A stretch of 40,013 bases of DNA from Gammaproteobacteria bacterium. Its GTDB lineage: Bacteria; Pseudomonadota; Gammaproteobacteria; Steroidobacterales; UBA11654. The notes below the pieces were generated by a model, which made no database searches, was not told the DNA's origin, and saw only the letters and a program-made list of their open reading frames with translations. The position numbers and the translations under genes are program-made. Each line of letters opens with the position of its first letter. Position 1 is the stretch's first letter. The stretch covers positions 1 to 40,013 of the forward strand of contig JAQWQE010000019.1 in the NCBI GenBank assembly GCA_029244925.1, given 5' to 3'. Shown here in pieces: positions 1-8,092 of the stretch.

Positions 1-1002
1 CTGATTGTTTATTGTTGCAGTAAAAGAGGTCTTATTAAATTTAATTATTTCCTTGTAGTATATTTGTTTTGAGATGTATTCAACAAATGATTTGTTAATG
101 ATTTTTTGATCTAATTCTAAATTCATTATAGATAGGTGGGCTAGAGATTCATTTACTATAGGATTTTCTTCGATTATTTCTTCTATTGCAGATGTAACTT
201 TATCTTCTTCATTGGTGTCTTTTGATAGTTTAAATAATTTTGGTAATAGTAAAAGATGCCCAAGGCTTGATACCTTGGCAAGCTCTTTGTAATGTTCAAT
301 ACTAGTAATTAAATTTTTATTATTGACTTCAATTATTGTCTGAAGAAAATGTGCTCTAATGGAATGATTGTTTTGAGATTTTGCTTTATTAATATAATCG
401 ACAGATAATTCTTGGTTATCAAGCTTTAGATGATCATCCGCTATTTGACATAAGTAATGTGTAATCATTGTTTTCGATTCATTTAGTGAATCAATTTTAA
501 TCAATTCTTCGAGAGAAATAAGAGCATTATCCCACTCAGATGTGTATTCATATATCTTAATAAGTTTTTTTAAAGAAGCTATTTCGTGAGACTTTACTGT
601 TTTTAACTTTAGAAATATATTTTCTGATTTATCATAAATACCAGCTGCATAGTAATCTTCAGCTAGCTCTTCTAAGGTTTGATAATAATGATACTCATTC
701 AATTGATCTTTTTTTAATATCATTTCATGAAGTTTTATAGCTTTATCAATATTACCTTGTCTTCTGAATAAGACTCCTAAAGCTAGATGAGTCTCAATGG
801 TATCATCGTCTATATTTATGATATTAGAGAAAAGGTTTATAGCTTTATCTGATTTTTCATCCAGTAAATATTTGAGTCCAATTAAATAATCTGGGCTAAT
901 TACATTGTCATCATCTTTATCAATAAATTTAATGTATATATAGCTGACAAGCCCAAATAGAATAAAAATGGCTGATAGATAGATTGTATTTTCTGATGGC
1001 AT
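1..1002 (-). CDS. lapB: LapB (YciM), lipopolysaccharide assembly TPR protein, 3'-truncated by window edge
   Basis: An open frame of 334 codons runs from an ATG at 1002 to the left edge without a stop, so the C-terminus lies outside the window. Residues 5-24 form a single hydrophobic N-terminal membrane anchor. This is followed by the family signature around residues 37-95 (SPDYLIGLKYLL, then THLALGVLFRRQG), the start of tetratricopeptide repeats that continue to the edge. Known LapB proteins are about 390 residues and end in a rubredoxin-like metal domain, which would be the roughly 55 residues missing here. In E. coli LapB is an inner-membrane protein that promotes FtsH-dependent turnover of LpxC and so limits lipopolysaccharide synthesis. 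The gene lies 22 bases after ihfB in the same direction. E. coli has lapA at that place, and it is absent here. Identity is confident; the metal domain cannot be checked. Confidence 0.88.
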   Translation of the reverse strand, partial: MPSENTIYLSAIFILFGLVSYIYIKFIDKDDDNVISPDYLIGLKYLLDEKSDKAINLFSNIINIDDDTIETHLALGVLFRRQGNIDKAIKLHEMILKKDQLNEYHYYQTLEELAEDYYAAGIYDKSENIFLKLKTVKSHEIASLKKLIKIYEYTSEWDNALISLEELIKIDSLNESKTMITHYLCQIADDHLKLDNQELSVDYINKAKSQNNHSIRAHFLQTIIEVNNKNLITSIEHYKELAKVSSLGHLLLLPKLFKLSKDTNEEDKVTSAIEEIIEENPIVNESLAHLSIMNLELDQKIINKSFVEYISKQIYYKEIIKFNKTSFTATINNQ

Positions 1003-1024
1003 TGATTGCTATAACCAAAAAATA

Positions 1025-1315
1025 TTATTTACCTTCATTTACTTTTTGTTTTAGTTTTTTACCAGGTTTAAAGTGCGGAACATAGCGCTCTGCTATTTCA
1101 ACAGCCTCACCTGATTTAGGATTTCTACCAATTCTTGATTTTCTATAGCGTAGTGCAAAACTACCAAAACCTCTTATTTCTATCCTTTTACCTGATGCCA
1201 GTGATTCTAGCATTGAATTGATAATAGTTTTAATTGCTAAATCTATGTCACGTTGTGGTAACTGATCTTGATCTTTAGATATTAATTCAATTAAATCTTT
1301 TTTATTAATGTTCAT
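1025..1315 (-). CDS. ihfB: Integration host factor beta subunit
   Basis: This 96-residue protein is a complete HU/IHF-family DNA-bending protein. Its beta-arm region reads RGFGSFALRYRKSRIGRNPKSGE, with the RNP proline that intercalates into DNA in this family. IHF is a heterodimer of alpha and beta subunits that bends DNA sharply at specific sites and helps organise the nucleoid, replication initiation and promoter architecture. Assignment to beta rather than alpha or HU rests on its place directly after rpsA, the conserved proteobacterial rpsA-ihfB order, and on the N-terminal NKKDLIELIS segment. It starts 48 bases after the rpsA stop and is followed 22 bases on by lapB. No clear Shine-Dalgarno sequence is visible in front of the ATG. 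Confidence 0.93.
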   Translation of the reverse strand: MNINKKDLIELISKDQDQLPQRDIDLAIKTIINSMLESLASGKRIEIRGFGSFALRYRKSRIGRNPKSGEAVEIAERYVPHFKPGKKLKQKVNEGK

Positions 1316-1346
1316 TTATTAATTACATAAAAAATAAGTAAAAAAA

Positions 1347-1397
1347 GGAACTATATTAAATAATTAATCTTTTTTAAATTTTGATTTTAATAGTTCC
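1347..1397 (-). repeat. Inverted repeat around the rpsA stop codon
   Basis: GGAACTAT at 1347-1354 and ATAGTTCC at 1390-1397 are perfect 8-base complements separated by 35 bases of A/T-rich sequence. The rpsA stop (1364-1366) lies in the loop. In the rpsA-ihfB transcript this could form a long-loop hairpin at the end of rpsA. There is no T-run directly after the second arm, so it is not a standard intrinsic terminator. The pairing is seen in the sequence; any function is inference, and chance pairing is possible in such AT-rich DNA. Confidence 0.3.
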
Positions 1398-3040
1398 CCT
1401 AAACTTGTTTTCGAAATAGATTTTTTTTCATCTGCTTTATAAGAATCAATAGCTTCTCTTTCTTCTTTCTCTTCTTTTGCTTTTATGGAAAGCTTTAAAG
1501 TTCTACTTTTTCTATCCGATCCTATAATTTTAGCTTCTATTTCATCATTTTGTTTGAAGATAGTTCTCATGTCTTCAACTTTATCTCTAGATACTTCAGA
1601 AATATTAAGAATTCCTTTTATTTCTTTATTTATCAGGATTACAGCATTTCTTTCATCTACTTCGCTAACAATTCCTTTTATGATTGATCCTCTAGGATTG
1701 GATTGATTAAATTCTAAAAACACATCTGTATTAAGTTGTTTAATACCTAGTGAAATTCTTTGTCTGTTAGCCTCAATTGAAAGAATTGATGTTTCTATTT
1801 CATCAGACTTTTTGAATTGTGATAGGTCAATATTGTCTTCATCATTCCATGAAATATCTGATATATGTATTAATCCATCTATTTCCCCATCAAGTTCAAC
1901 GAATATTCCAAAATCAGTAATGGATTTAATTTTACCTATTATTTTGTCTCCTATGGAGTTATTTTCTGCAAAACTTTGCCATGGATTATCTTTGCATTGT
2001 TTTATTCCTAATGAAACTCTTCTTTTTTCATTATCAATATCAAGAATCATTACAGTTACTTGATCACCAATATTTGCAATTTTATATGGGTTTGGATTGC
2101 TATTTGTCCAATTAATCTCAGAAACATGCACTAATCCTTCGATGCCTTCTTCTATTTCTACAAATAAACCGTAGTCGGTTATATTAGAGATCATGCAATC
2201 TATTTTATTTCCAATTTGATGCTTGCTTATAATCTTCTTCCATGGATCTTCATCAAGTTGTTTTAGCCCTAAAGACACTCTGAATTTTTCTCTATCTATA
2301 GATATTATTTTAACTTTAACTTTATCCGCCATAGATAGTATTTCAGATGGATGTTTGATTTTTTTCCAAGCTATATCTGTAATATGAAGCAATCCATCCA
2401 ATCCACCCAAATCAATAAATGCACCATAATCTGTTAAATTCTTTACTATTCCTTCAATTATTTGTCCTTCTGTTAGTTTTGAAATAATTTCTGATTTATT
2501 TTCAAGAGTGTCTCCTTGCAATGCACCTTTTCTAGAAACCACAATATTATTGGTTTTTCTTTCAGCTTTAATAATTTTAAATTCAGAGACTGTTCCTTCT
2601 AGATACTGTGTGTCTCTCACTGGTCTTATATCTACAAGTGAGCCAGGCAGAAATGCATTAATTTGATCAATTAGTACAGTGAATCCTCCTTTAACTCTGG
2701 TTTGAATATAGCCCTCTATAATTTCATTTTCATTCATTGCATTGATGATGTTTGCCCAGGTGGTTTCATTTTTTGCTTTTTGCCTGGATAGTCTTGTAGT
2801 CCCATCACCATTTTCAATTTCTTCAATGACAACTTCAACGTTATCACCTACTTGAATTTCTATTTCACCACCTGGATTTTTAAATTGGTTAAGACCGACA
2901 AATGATTCTGATTTTAGTCCGGCATTAAGTACTGCATGATCATCTGTTATCTCAATTACAGATGCTTCTATTAGTTGTCCCTTTTTTATAGTTTTACTAT
3001 ATTCGCTATTCTCAAATAAGCTTTCAAAATTTTCATTCAT
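1364..3040 (-). CDS. rpsA: 30S ribosomal protein S1
   Basis: The 558-residue product matches the usual length of proteobacterial S1 (about 557) and consists of six successive S1 (OB-fold) repeats. The middle ones show the typical GxVxxITDYGxFVxLxxGxxGLxHxSDI pattern, for example around residues 195-230, 280-315 and 365-400. S1 binds mRNA on the 30S subunit and helps load messages with weak or no Shine-Dalgarno sequence. That fits this genome, where many starts lack one. The gene begins only 2 bases after the cmk stop, the conserved cmk-rpsA pairing. The stretch before its own ATG is A/T-only with no visible ribosome binding site, as is usual for rpsA. The C-terminus is lysine/glutamate rich. 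Confidence 0.97.
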   Translation of the reverse strand: MNENFESLFENSEYSKTIKKGQLIEASVIEITDDHAVLNAGLKSESFVGLNQFKNPGGEIEIQVGDNVEVVIEEIENGDGTTRLSRQKAKNETTWANIINAMNENEIIEGYIQTRVKGGFTVLIDQINAFLPGSLVDIRPVRDTQYLEGTVSEFKIIKAERKTNNIVVSRKGALQGDTLENKSEIISKLTEGQIIEGIVKNLTDYGAFIDLGGLDGLLHITDIAWKKIKHPSEILSMADKVKVKIISIDREKFRVSLGLKQLDEDPWKKIISKHQIGNKIDCMISNITDYGLFVEIEEGIEGLVHVSEINWTNSNPNPYKIANIGDQVTVMILDIDNEKRRVSLGIKQCKDNPWQSFAENNSIGDKIIGKIKSITDFGIFVELDGEIDGLIHISDISWNDEDNIDLSQFKKSDEIETSILSIEANRQRISLGIKQLNTDVFLEFNQSNPRGSIIKGIVSEVDERNAVILINKEIKGILNISEVSRDKVEDMRTIFKQNDEIEAKIIGSDRKSRTLKLSIKAKEEKEEREAIDSYKADEKKSISKTSLGELLKSKFKKD

Positions 3041-3042
3041 TT

Positions 3043-3705
3043 TTAATTATTTATATATTTTAATGTTTTATCAAATACTTCATTAATTGTTAATTTATCT
3101 GTATCTATTATATATGCATCACTAGGTATAACTAATGGAGATATCTTTCTAGATACGTCTCTACTATCTCTATTGTCTAACTCTTCAATTAGATGCGGAA
3201 GGCTAACATTAATTCCCTTTTGCTTCAACTGCTTATGTCTTCGTTGAGCTTTAATTTCATTTGAAGCTGTTAGGAATATTTTTTTTTGAGAATTTCTAAA
3301 TATAACACTTCCCATATCTCTGCCTTCAGCAATTAGGCCAGGTTCTTTGCAAAAGGATCTTTGTATGTCTATCAAGGACTTTCTCACATCAATATTTGAT
3401 GAAATTATTGATGCTCGTGTAGCACATTCCTCATTATTAATTTCTGCAGTGATATCTTGATCATTACAGATAATTTTAAATTCCTTATTATCGGTTATGA
3501 ATCTAATATTTAGAGTAGAGGTAAGGGATATTATTTCTTTAATATTATCAGTGTTAATGTTCTCAAGTTCTGATAAGTATGCAACTGCTCTGTATATTGA
3601 TCCGCTGTTTAAATAATTAAGGCTTAAGTAATTTGCTAGCGATAATGCAAGAGTGCCCTTACCTACTCCACTGGGTCCATCTATAGTGATTATTTGTAAA
3701 TTCAT
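3043..3705 (-). CDS. cmk: Cytidylate kinase
   Basis: The 220-residue protein starts with a P-loop, GPSGVGKGT at residues 10-18, followed by the CMP kinase patterns NSGSIYRAVAYL (about 36-47) and GRDMGSVIF (about 128-136). A basic lid-like segment, AQRRHKQLKQKG, follows around residues 153-164. It phosphorylates CMP and dCMP with ATP in the cytoplasm, recycling nucleotides from RNA turnover. Length is normal for the family (about 225). Its start overlaps the aroA stop by 4 bases (ATGA) and its stop lies 2 bases before rpsA, so it is almost certainly translated within one transcript with both. Confidence 0.96.
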   Translation of the reverse strand: MNLQIITIDGPSGVGKGTLALSLANYLSLNYLNSGSIYRAVAYLSELENINTDNIKEIISLTSTLNIRFITDNKEFKIICNDQDITAEINNEECATRASIISSNIDVRKSLIDIQRSFCKEPGLIAEGRDMGSVIFRNSQKKIFLTASNEIKAQRRHKQLKQKGINVSLPHLIEELDNRDSRDVSRKISPLVIPSDAYIIDTDKLTINEVFDKTLKYINN

Positions 3706-5009
3706 AATTCTTTTTTGATGATGTTCATTCCAATTGAATTCATAAGAGTAATAAATGATGGAAAAGAAGTATTGATATTTTCACAGTTTTCTACTTCTAT
3801 TTTTTCTTTTGCAATCGATGATGCAACTAATGCAGTCATAGCTATTCGATGATCTCCGAAAGAATTAATTATACCACCACTGATATTTCCACCTTTTATT
3901 TCTAATCCATCTTGATACTCATTAACCTCTATAGATAGATTTTTCAGTAGATCTACCATTGATTTGATTCTATCAGACTCCTTAAAGCGTAATTCTTCGG
4001 CGTTTCTTATTATGGTTTCGTCAGAAGCCATTGCCGCAGCTAAAAATATTAATGGAAGTTCATCAATTGCCAATGAGATAAGTTTATTAGGAACTTTTAT
4101 GCCCATTAGTTTAGAGGAAGAAACAATTACATCCCCGGTTGCTTCATAATTTTTATTAGTAATATCTACTTGAATATCAGCTCCCATAAGTCGGAGAATA
4201 TTTATCAATCCTGTTCTAGTTGGGTTTAACCCTACATTTTTAATTATTATTCTAGAATCTTCTGATAATAATGCTGCAACAATAAAAAAAGATGCAGATG
4301 AAAAATCACCAGGCACTTTAATTATCTTTGGGCTTTCAAGTATTCCAGGATTAACTTCAATACTATTTTTGCTTGTAGATATTGGATAATTAAAGAGTTT
4401 CAACATGTTTTCAGTATGATCTCTAGTTGTTGTATCTGTGTGCAGAATAGTCTTATTTCTACAAAATAATGAAGCTAGAATTATTGCAGATTTTATTTGA
4501 GCGCTTGGTATATCAAGCCTGTAGTCAATGCCATGAAATTTACCTAGGGGTGGCAAAATTTTCACCGGTGCTTTTCCATTATTGGTTGATATATTGGCGC
4601 CCATTAGTCTTAGAGGAGAAGCAACTCTCTCCATTGGTCTTTTAAGTAATGAATGATCACCTGTTAATGTAGTGGTAAAAGTTTGCGATGATAATATCCC
4701 CATGAATAATCTTAAGGATGTACCAGAATTACCAAAATCCAATACACTCTTTGGTTCTGATATTCCATCTATACCAAGACCATGAATATCTATAAATTGA
4801 TTATTAGTAATGATATTTGATCCAAGTGATTGGCTCACATCAATCGTACGCTTAACGTCTTCAGATTCTAATAAGTTGTATATTTTCGTCCGACCTTTGC
4901 ACAGCATAGAAAATATTATAGCTCTGTGAGATATTGACTTATCACCCGGTACAATGACTGTTCCTGATATTGTTTTGGTGGGATTAGCAATTAAAGTTAA
5001 GTTACTCAT
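3702..5009 (-). CDS. aroA: 3-phosphoshikimate 1-carboxyvinyltransferase (EPSP synthase)
   Basis: This 435-residue enzyme joins shikimate 3-phosphate and phosphoenolpyruvate to EPSP, the sixth step of the shikimate pathway. Seen in the sequence are PGDKSISHRA (K24), DFGNSGTSLR (residues 91-100, with Gly96), KRPMERV (123-129), SAQIK (169-173), RDHTE (196-200) and NPTR (262-265). The last four-motif set (GDKS, SAQxK, RxHxE-type, NxTR) is the pattern described for class II EPSP synthases; E. coli AroA is class I. In Pseudomonas this locus carries a tyrA-aroA fusion, but here aroA stands alone. It overlaps cmk by 4 bases and follows pheA after 19 bases. Herbicide behaviour cannot be told from sequence alone. 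Confidence 0.96.
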   Translation of the reverse strand: MSNLTLIANPTKTISGTVIVPGDKSISHRAIIFSMLCKGRTKIYNLLESEDVKRTIDVSQSLGSNIITNNQFIDIHGLGIDGISEPKSVLDFGNSGTSLRLFMGILSSQTFTTTLTGDHSLLKRPMERVASPLRLMGANISTNNGKAPVKILPPLGKFHGIDYRLDIPSAQIKSAIILASLFCRNKTILHTDTTTRDHTENMLKLFNYPISTSKNSIEVNPGILESPKIIKVPGDFSSASFFIVAALLSEDSRIIIKNVGLNPTRTGLINILRLMGADIQVDITNKNYEATGDVIVSSSKLMGIKVPNKLISLAIDELPLIFLAAAMASDETIIRNAEELRFKESDRIKSMVDLLKNLSIEVNEYQDGLEIKGGNISGGIINSFGDHRIAMTALVASSIAKEKIEVENCENINTSFPSFITLMNSIGMNIIKKEL

Positions 5010-5028
5010 TCAGGAAATGTCTAATGTA

Positions 5029-5841
5029 TTAATTATGTGATTTATAGGAGCCTAGAAGTTTTATTTCATTATCACTTTGCTGAATAGTATTGAGTGTCTT
5101 TTTTATTGCCTCATCTTCATAATTGCCTTCAAAGTCTATATAAAAAGAATACTTCCAGTTTTTTGTCTTAACGGGTCTTGATTCTATTCTTGTTAAATTT
5201 ATATTGTTATCAGAGAAAGGTTTAAGCAAGCTATATAGCGACCCTGATTTGCTTTCTGCTTGAGGAATTATAACGATAGAAGTTTTAGACTTAGATGTAA
5301 CACTCTCCATTGATCTTGATAGAATTAAGAATCTAGTTTCATTATTTCTGAAGTCTTGAATATTGGTTTGAATAATATTCAGATTATAATAACTGGAAAG
5401 TATATTTGGGCCTATGCATGCATCAGTGCTAGATTTTACTTTGATGGCGCCTTCGGAGTTACTTAAAACAGGTATTAAATTAGATTTTGGTATATTGTCA
5501 TTAATCCATTTTCTGCATTGAGCAAACGATTGTGGATGTGAATAAACATTAATAATTTCATTACTCTGTATATTTTTTGCAAGTAAGCATTGATTAATAG
5601 GGATTTTAATTTCACCAATTACATAAATATCTCTTTCCAGCAGTTGATCAAGAGTATTATTTACAGCTCCTTCAATAGAATTTTCTACAGGTACAACACC
5701 ATAAGTAGACTCTTGATCAATTACTGATTGAAAAACGTCTTCAATGGATGGTTTGGGTATTTTAACAGCCTCATTATTAAAGTAAGTTGATAATGCTATT
5801 TCTGTAAATGTACCTTTGGGTCCTAGATAAGCTATAGTCAT
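5029..5841 (-). CDS. pheA: Prephenate dehydratase, monofunctional (no chorismate mutase domain)
   Basis: The 270-residue protein begins directly with the dehydratase domain (YLGPKGTFTE at residues 5-14, then PVENSIEGAVNNTLDQL at 51-67). It contains the catalytic TRF triad at 169-171 and ends in an ACT regulatory domain with GSLY (200-203) and ESRP (220-223). These ACT motifs are the phenylalanine-binding sites in the family. Gammaproteobacterial PheA is normally a P-protein of 360-390 residues with an N-terminal chorismate mutase. That domain, about 90 residues, is absent, and there is no room for it upstream because the serA stop is 5 bases before the start. The enzyme converts prephenate to phenylpyruvate for phenylalanine synthesis. 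Chorismate mutase must be supplied by a gene outside this window. Confidence 0.93.
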   Translation of the reverse strand: MTIAYLGPKGTFTEIALSTYFNNEAVKIPKPSIEDVFQSVIDQESTYGVVPVENSIEGAVNNTLDQLLERDIYVIGEIKIPINQCLLAKNIQSNEIINVYSHPQSFAQCRKWINDNIPKSNLIPVLSNSEGAIKVKSSTDACIGPNILSSYYNLNIIQTNIQDFRNNETRFLILSRSMESVTSKSKTSIVIIPQAESKSGSLYSLLKPFSDNNINLTRIESRPVKTKNWKYSFYIDFEGNYEDEAIKKTLNTIQQSDNEIKLLGSYKSHN

Positions 5842-5846
5842 TCTGA

Positions 5847-7010
5847 TTAGCCGATACTATTAATTTTAATTACACCTTCAATCTTTGATATGGCATCAAT
5901 TATATGATTTTCAGGAGGCTTATCTATAACCAGTATTGTGTATCCTATTTGATCTAGGTTCTTATGAGAAAGATCATTGATATTAATGCCAGATTTACCA
6001 AGACATGTTGTAAATTGACCTACGATATTTGGTACATTTTTGTTAGTGATGCACAGTCTATTTTCACCATTATTCGGAATATATACATTGGGGAAGTTTA
6101 CAGAATTAACCGTATTACCATCTTCTAGAAATGATTTGATACTTTCAGCTACCATGATTGAACATTTAATTTCCGCTTCATTTGTTGAGGCGCCTAAATG
6201 TGGCATATTAATGACTTTAGGATTATTAATTAGTTCCTTAGAAGGAAAATCTGTTACGTAATTTTTTAACTTATTGTTATCTAGAGCTTTAAGGACAGCC
6301 TCTGTATTCACAATTCCTTCTCTAGAAAGATTAATTATTACACACTCATTATTCAAGTGTGAAATTTCCTCGATGTCTATAAAGTTTTTAGTACTTTTTG
6401 TCATTGGAATATGGAGAGTAATGATGTCTACCGATTTTAAAAGGTCTTTAATTGATTCCGCTTTTTCAATTCCAGGTTTGAGTTCCCAGGCATTTTCAAC
6501 AGTCATCATAGGATCAAATCCAATAACATTCATGCCTAAATCTAGACACGTATTCGCTACTTTTACGCCTATTGCCCCTAATCCTATTATTCCTATAGTC
6601 TTATTAGGAAGTTCATACCCCACATATTGTTTTTTTCCCTTTTCAATATCTAGTTTCAAACTCTTTGAGTTCTCAATGCCATCAACATAGTTCATTGCTT
6701 GGTTAATATTTCTTGCAGCTATCAATATGGATGCAATAACGAGTTCTTTTACTGCGTTTGCATTTGCTCCAGGGGCATTAAAAACTGGTATTGCATGATT
6801 TGCCATTGTTTCTATAGGTATATTATTAACCCCTGATCCTGCTCTTCCTATGCACTTTAGTGAGTTTGGTATACTCATCTCATGCATATCATAGGATCTT
6901 AAAATGATTGCATCAGGATTATCAACAGAAGTGCCAATATGATATTTTTCACTAGAAAAAGTCTTTACTCCTTCTTGTGAAATATTATTTAGTTGCAATA
7001 CTTTAAACAT
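5847..7010 (-). CDS. serA: D-3-phosphoglycerate dehydrogenase
   Basis: The 387-residue protein is a D-2-hydroxyacid dehydrogenase. It has a nucleotide-binding GLGAIG loop at residues 143-148, the active-site arginine R230 in NLSREG and the active-site histidine H271 in MPHLGAST. The N-terminal part carries GRAGSGVNNI and NAPGANANAVKELVI, typical of phosphoglycerate dehydrogenases. Residues from about 315 form a C-terminal ACT-like domain, the usual serine-sensing module. It oxidises 3-phosphoglycerate to 3-phosphohydroxypyruvate, the first step of serine synthesis. It overlaps the serC end by 8 bases, so the first two enzymes of the pathway are translationally linked. serA is not part of the standard gyrA-serC-pheA arrangement known in Pseudomonas, so it appears inserted here. 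Confidence 0.93.
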   Translation of the reverse strand: MFKVLQLNNISQEGVKTFSSEKYHIGTSVDNPDAIILRSYDMHEMSIPNSLKCIGRAGSGVNNIPIETMANHAIPVFNAPGANANAVKELVIASILIAARNINQAMNYVDGIENSKSLKLDIEKGKKQYVGYELPNKTIGIIGLGAIGVKVANTCLDLGMNVIGFDPMMTVENAWELKPGIEKAESIKDLLKSVDIITLHIPMTKSTKNFIDIEEISHLNNECVIINLSREGIVNTEAVLKALDNNKLKNYVTDFPSKELINNPKVINMPHLGASTNEAEIKCSIMVAESIKSFLEDGNTVNSVNFPNVYIPNNGENRLCITNKNVPNIVGQFTTCLGKSGININDLSHKNLDQIGYTILVIDKPPENHIIDAISKIEGVIKINSIG

Positions 7011-8088
7011 TATTTAAATTTCTACTTTGGAAAAAATCCATAAAATCAATTAGTTTTTTTACACCCTCAATTGGCATTGCATTGTACATACTTGCTCTCA
7101 TACCACCAACTGTTCTATGTCCTTTTAAGTTTTTCAGACCTTCTTTAGAGGCTTCAGAAAGAAAATTTTCAGTAAGACTATCATTTTCTATGATGAATGG
7201 GATATTCATCCATGATCTATATTGTTTATCTACAGGATTTGAATAGATAGTTGAATTATCAATGTATTCATATAGTTGTTTCGCTTTTTCTTTATTTATT
7301 TCCCCGATAGTTTTTAATCCGCCTTGATCAAGTATCCACTTAAAAACTAGACCGGCCACATACCATGCAAAAACAGGAGATGTATTAAGCATAGATTTTT
7401 CTTTTGCATGTGATTCATATCGTAATATTGGAGGTAGGTTTTTTGCTTTATTTTCAATAAGATCATTTTTAGCTATGACAATTGTTAATCCAGCAATTCC
7501 TAAATTCTTTTGTGCTCCGGCAAATATTAAATCATAGTCATTAACATTGATTGGTCTAGAACAAATTGTAGAAGACATGTCATTAATTATAGGTACATTT
7601 ACTGCTGGAGTTTCATGTATCTCTAAACCATGAATGGTTTCATTAGAAGCATAGTAGAAATATTCAGCATCATTATTTAGAGACCAGCTAGTGGTATCAC
7701 TTAAAGACGTGTAATTATTATCTTTAGAGTCAGATACAATGTTTACATTAGTATGATAATTTCCATAATTGGCTGCTTTGGCTGACCAAGCACCGGTTAC
7801 TAAATAATCTGCAGATGCTTCATAGGATAGATTTTGAGGCAGCATTGTAAACTGATGAGTGGCGCCCCCTTGTAAAAATAATACAGAATAGTCTGAATTT
7901 ATATTAAGTAAGTTTCTAATATTTTCTTCAGATTCATCAGCATATTTCTTAAATGCAGAACTTCTATGGCTGATTTCTAAAACAGACATGCCTTGATCAA
8001 AGTTATTAATTTCTGATTTTATAGTATCAATAACACCTTCAGGGAGTGCTGAAGGTCCAGCACTAAAGTTGTATATATTGTTAGGCAT
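7003..8088 (-). CDS. serC: Phosphoserine aminotransferase
   Basis: The 361-residue protein has the SerC opening NFSAGPSALP (residues 7-16), SHRS (40-43) and the pyridoxal-phosphate lysine in GAQKNLG (K194). These are the family's usual positions, and the length equals the usual 360-362. It transaminates 3-phosphohydroxypyruvate to phosphoserine with glutamate, and in many bacteria also acts in pyridoxine synthesis. It starts 4 bases after the gyrA stop and overlaps serA by 8 bases. The gyrA-serC adjacency is a conserved gammaproteobacterial feature (as in Pseudomonas). Confidence 0.96.
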   Translation of the reverse strand: MPNNIYNFSAGPSALPEGVIDTIKSEINNFDQGMSVLEISHRSSAFKKYADESEENIRNLLNINSDYSVLFLQGGATHQFTMLPQNLSYEASADYLVTGAWSAKAANYGNYHTNVNIVSDSKDNNYTSLSDTTSWSLNNDAEYFYYASNETIHGLEIHETPAVNVPIINDMSSTICSRPINVNDYDLIFAGAQKNLGIAGLTIVIAKNDLIENKAKNLPPILRYESHAKEKSMLNTSPVFAWYVAGLVFKWILDQGGLKTIGEINKEKAKQLYEYIDNSTIYSNPVDKQYRSWMNIPFIIENDSLTENFLSEASKEGLKNLKGHRTVGGMRASMYNAMPIEGVKKLIDFMDFFQSRNLNNV

Positions 8089-8092
8089 TTAT

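Noticed and set aside
6274-6690. 138-codon plus-strand open frame opposite serA
   Set aside because: A shadow of the serA frame with no family resemblance and no start signals.
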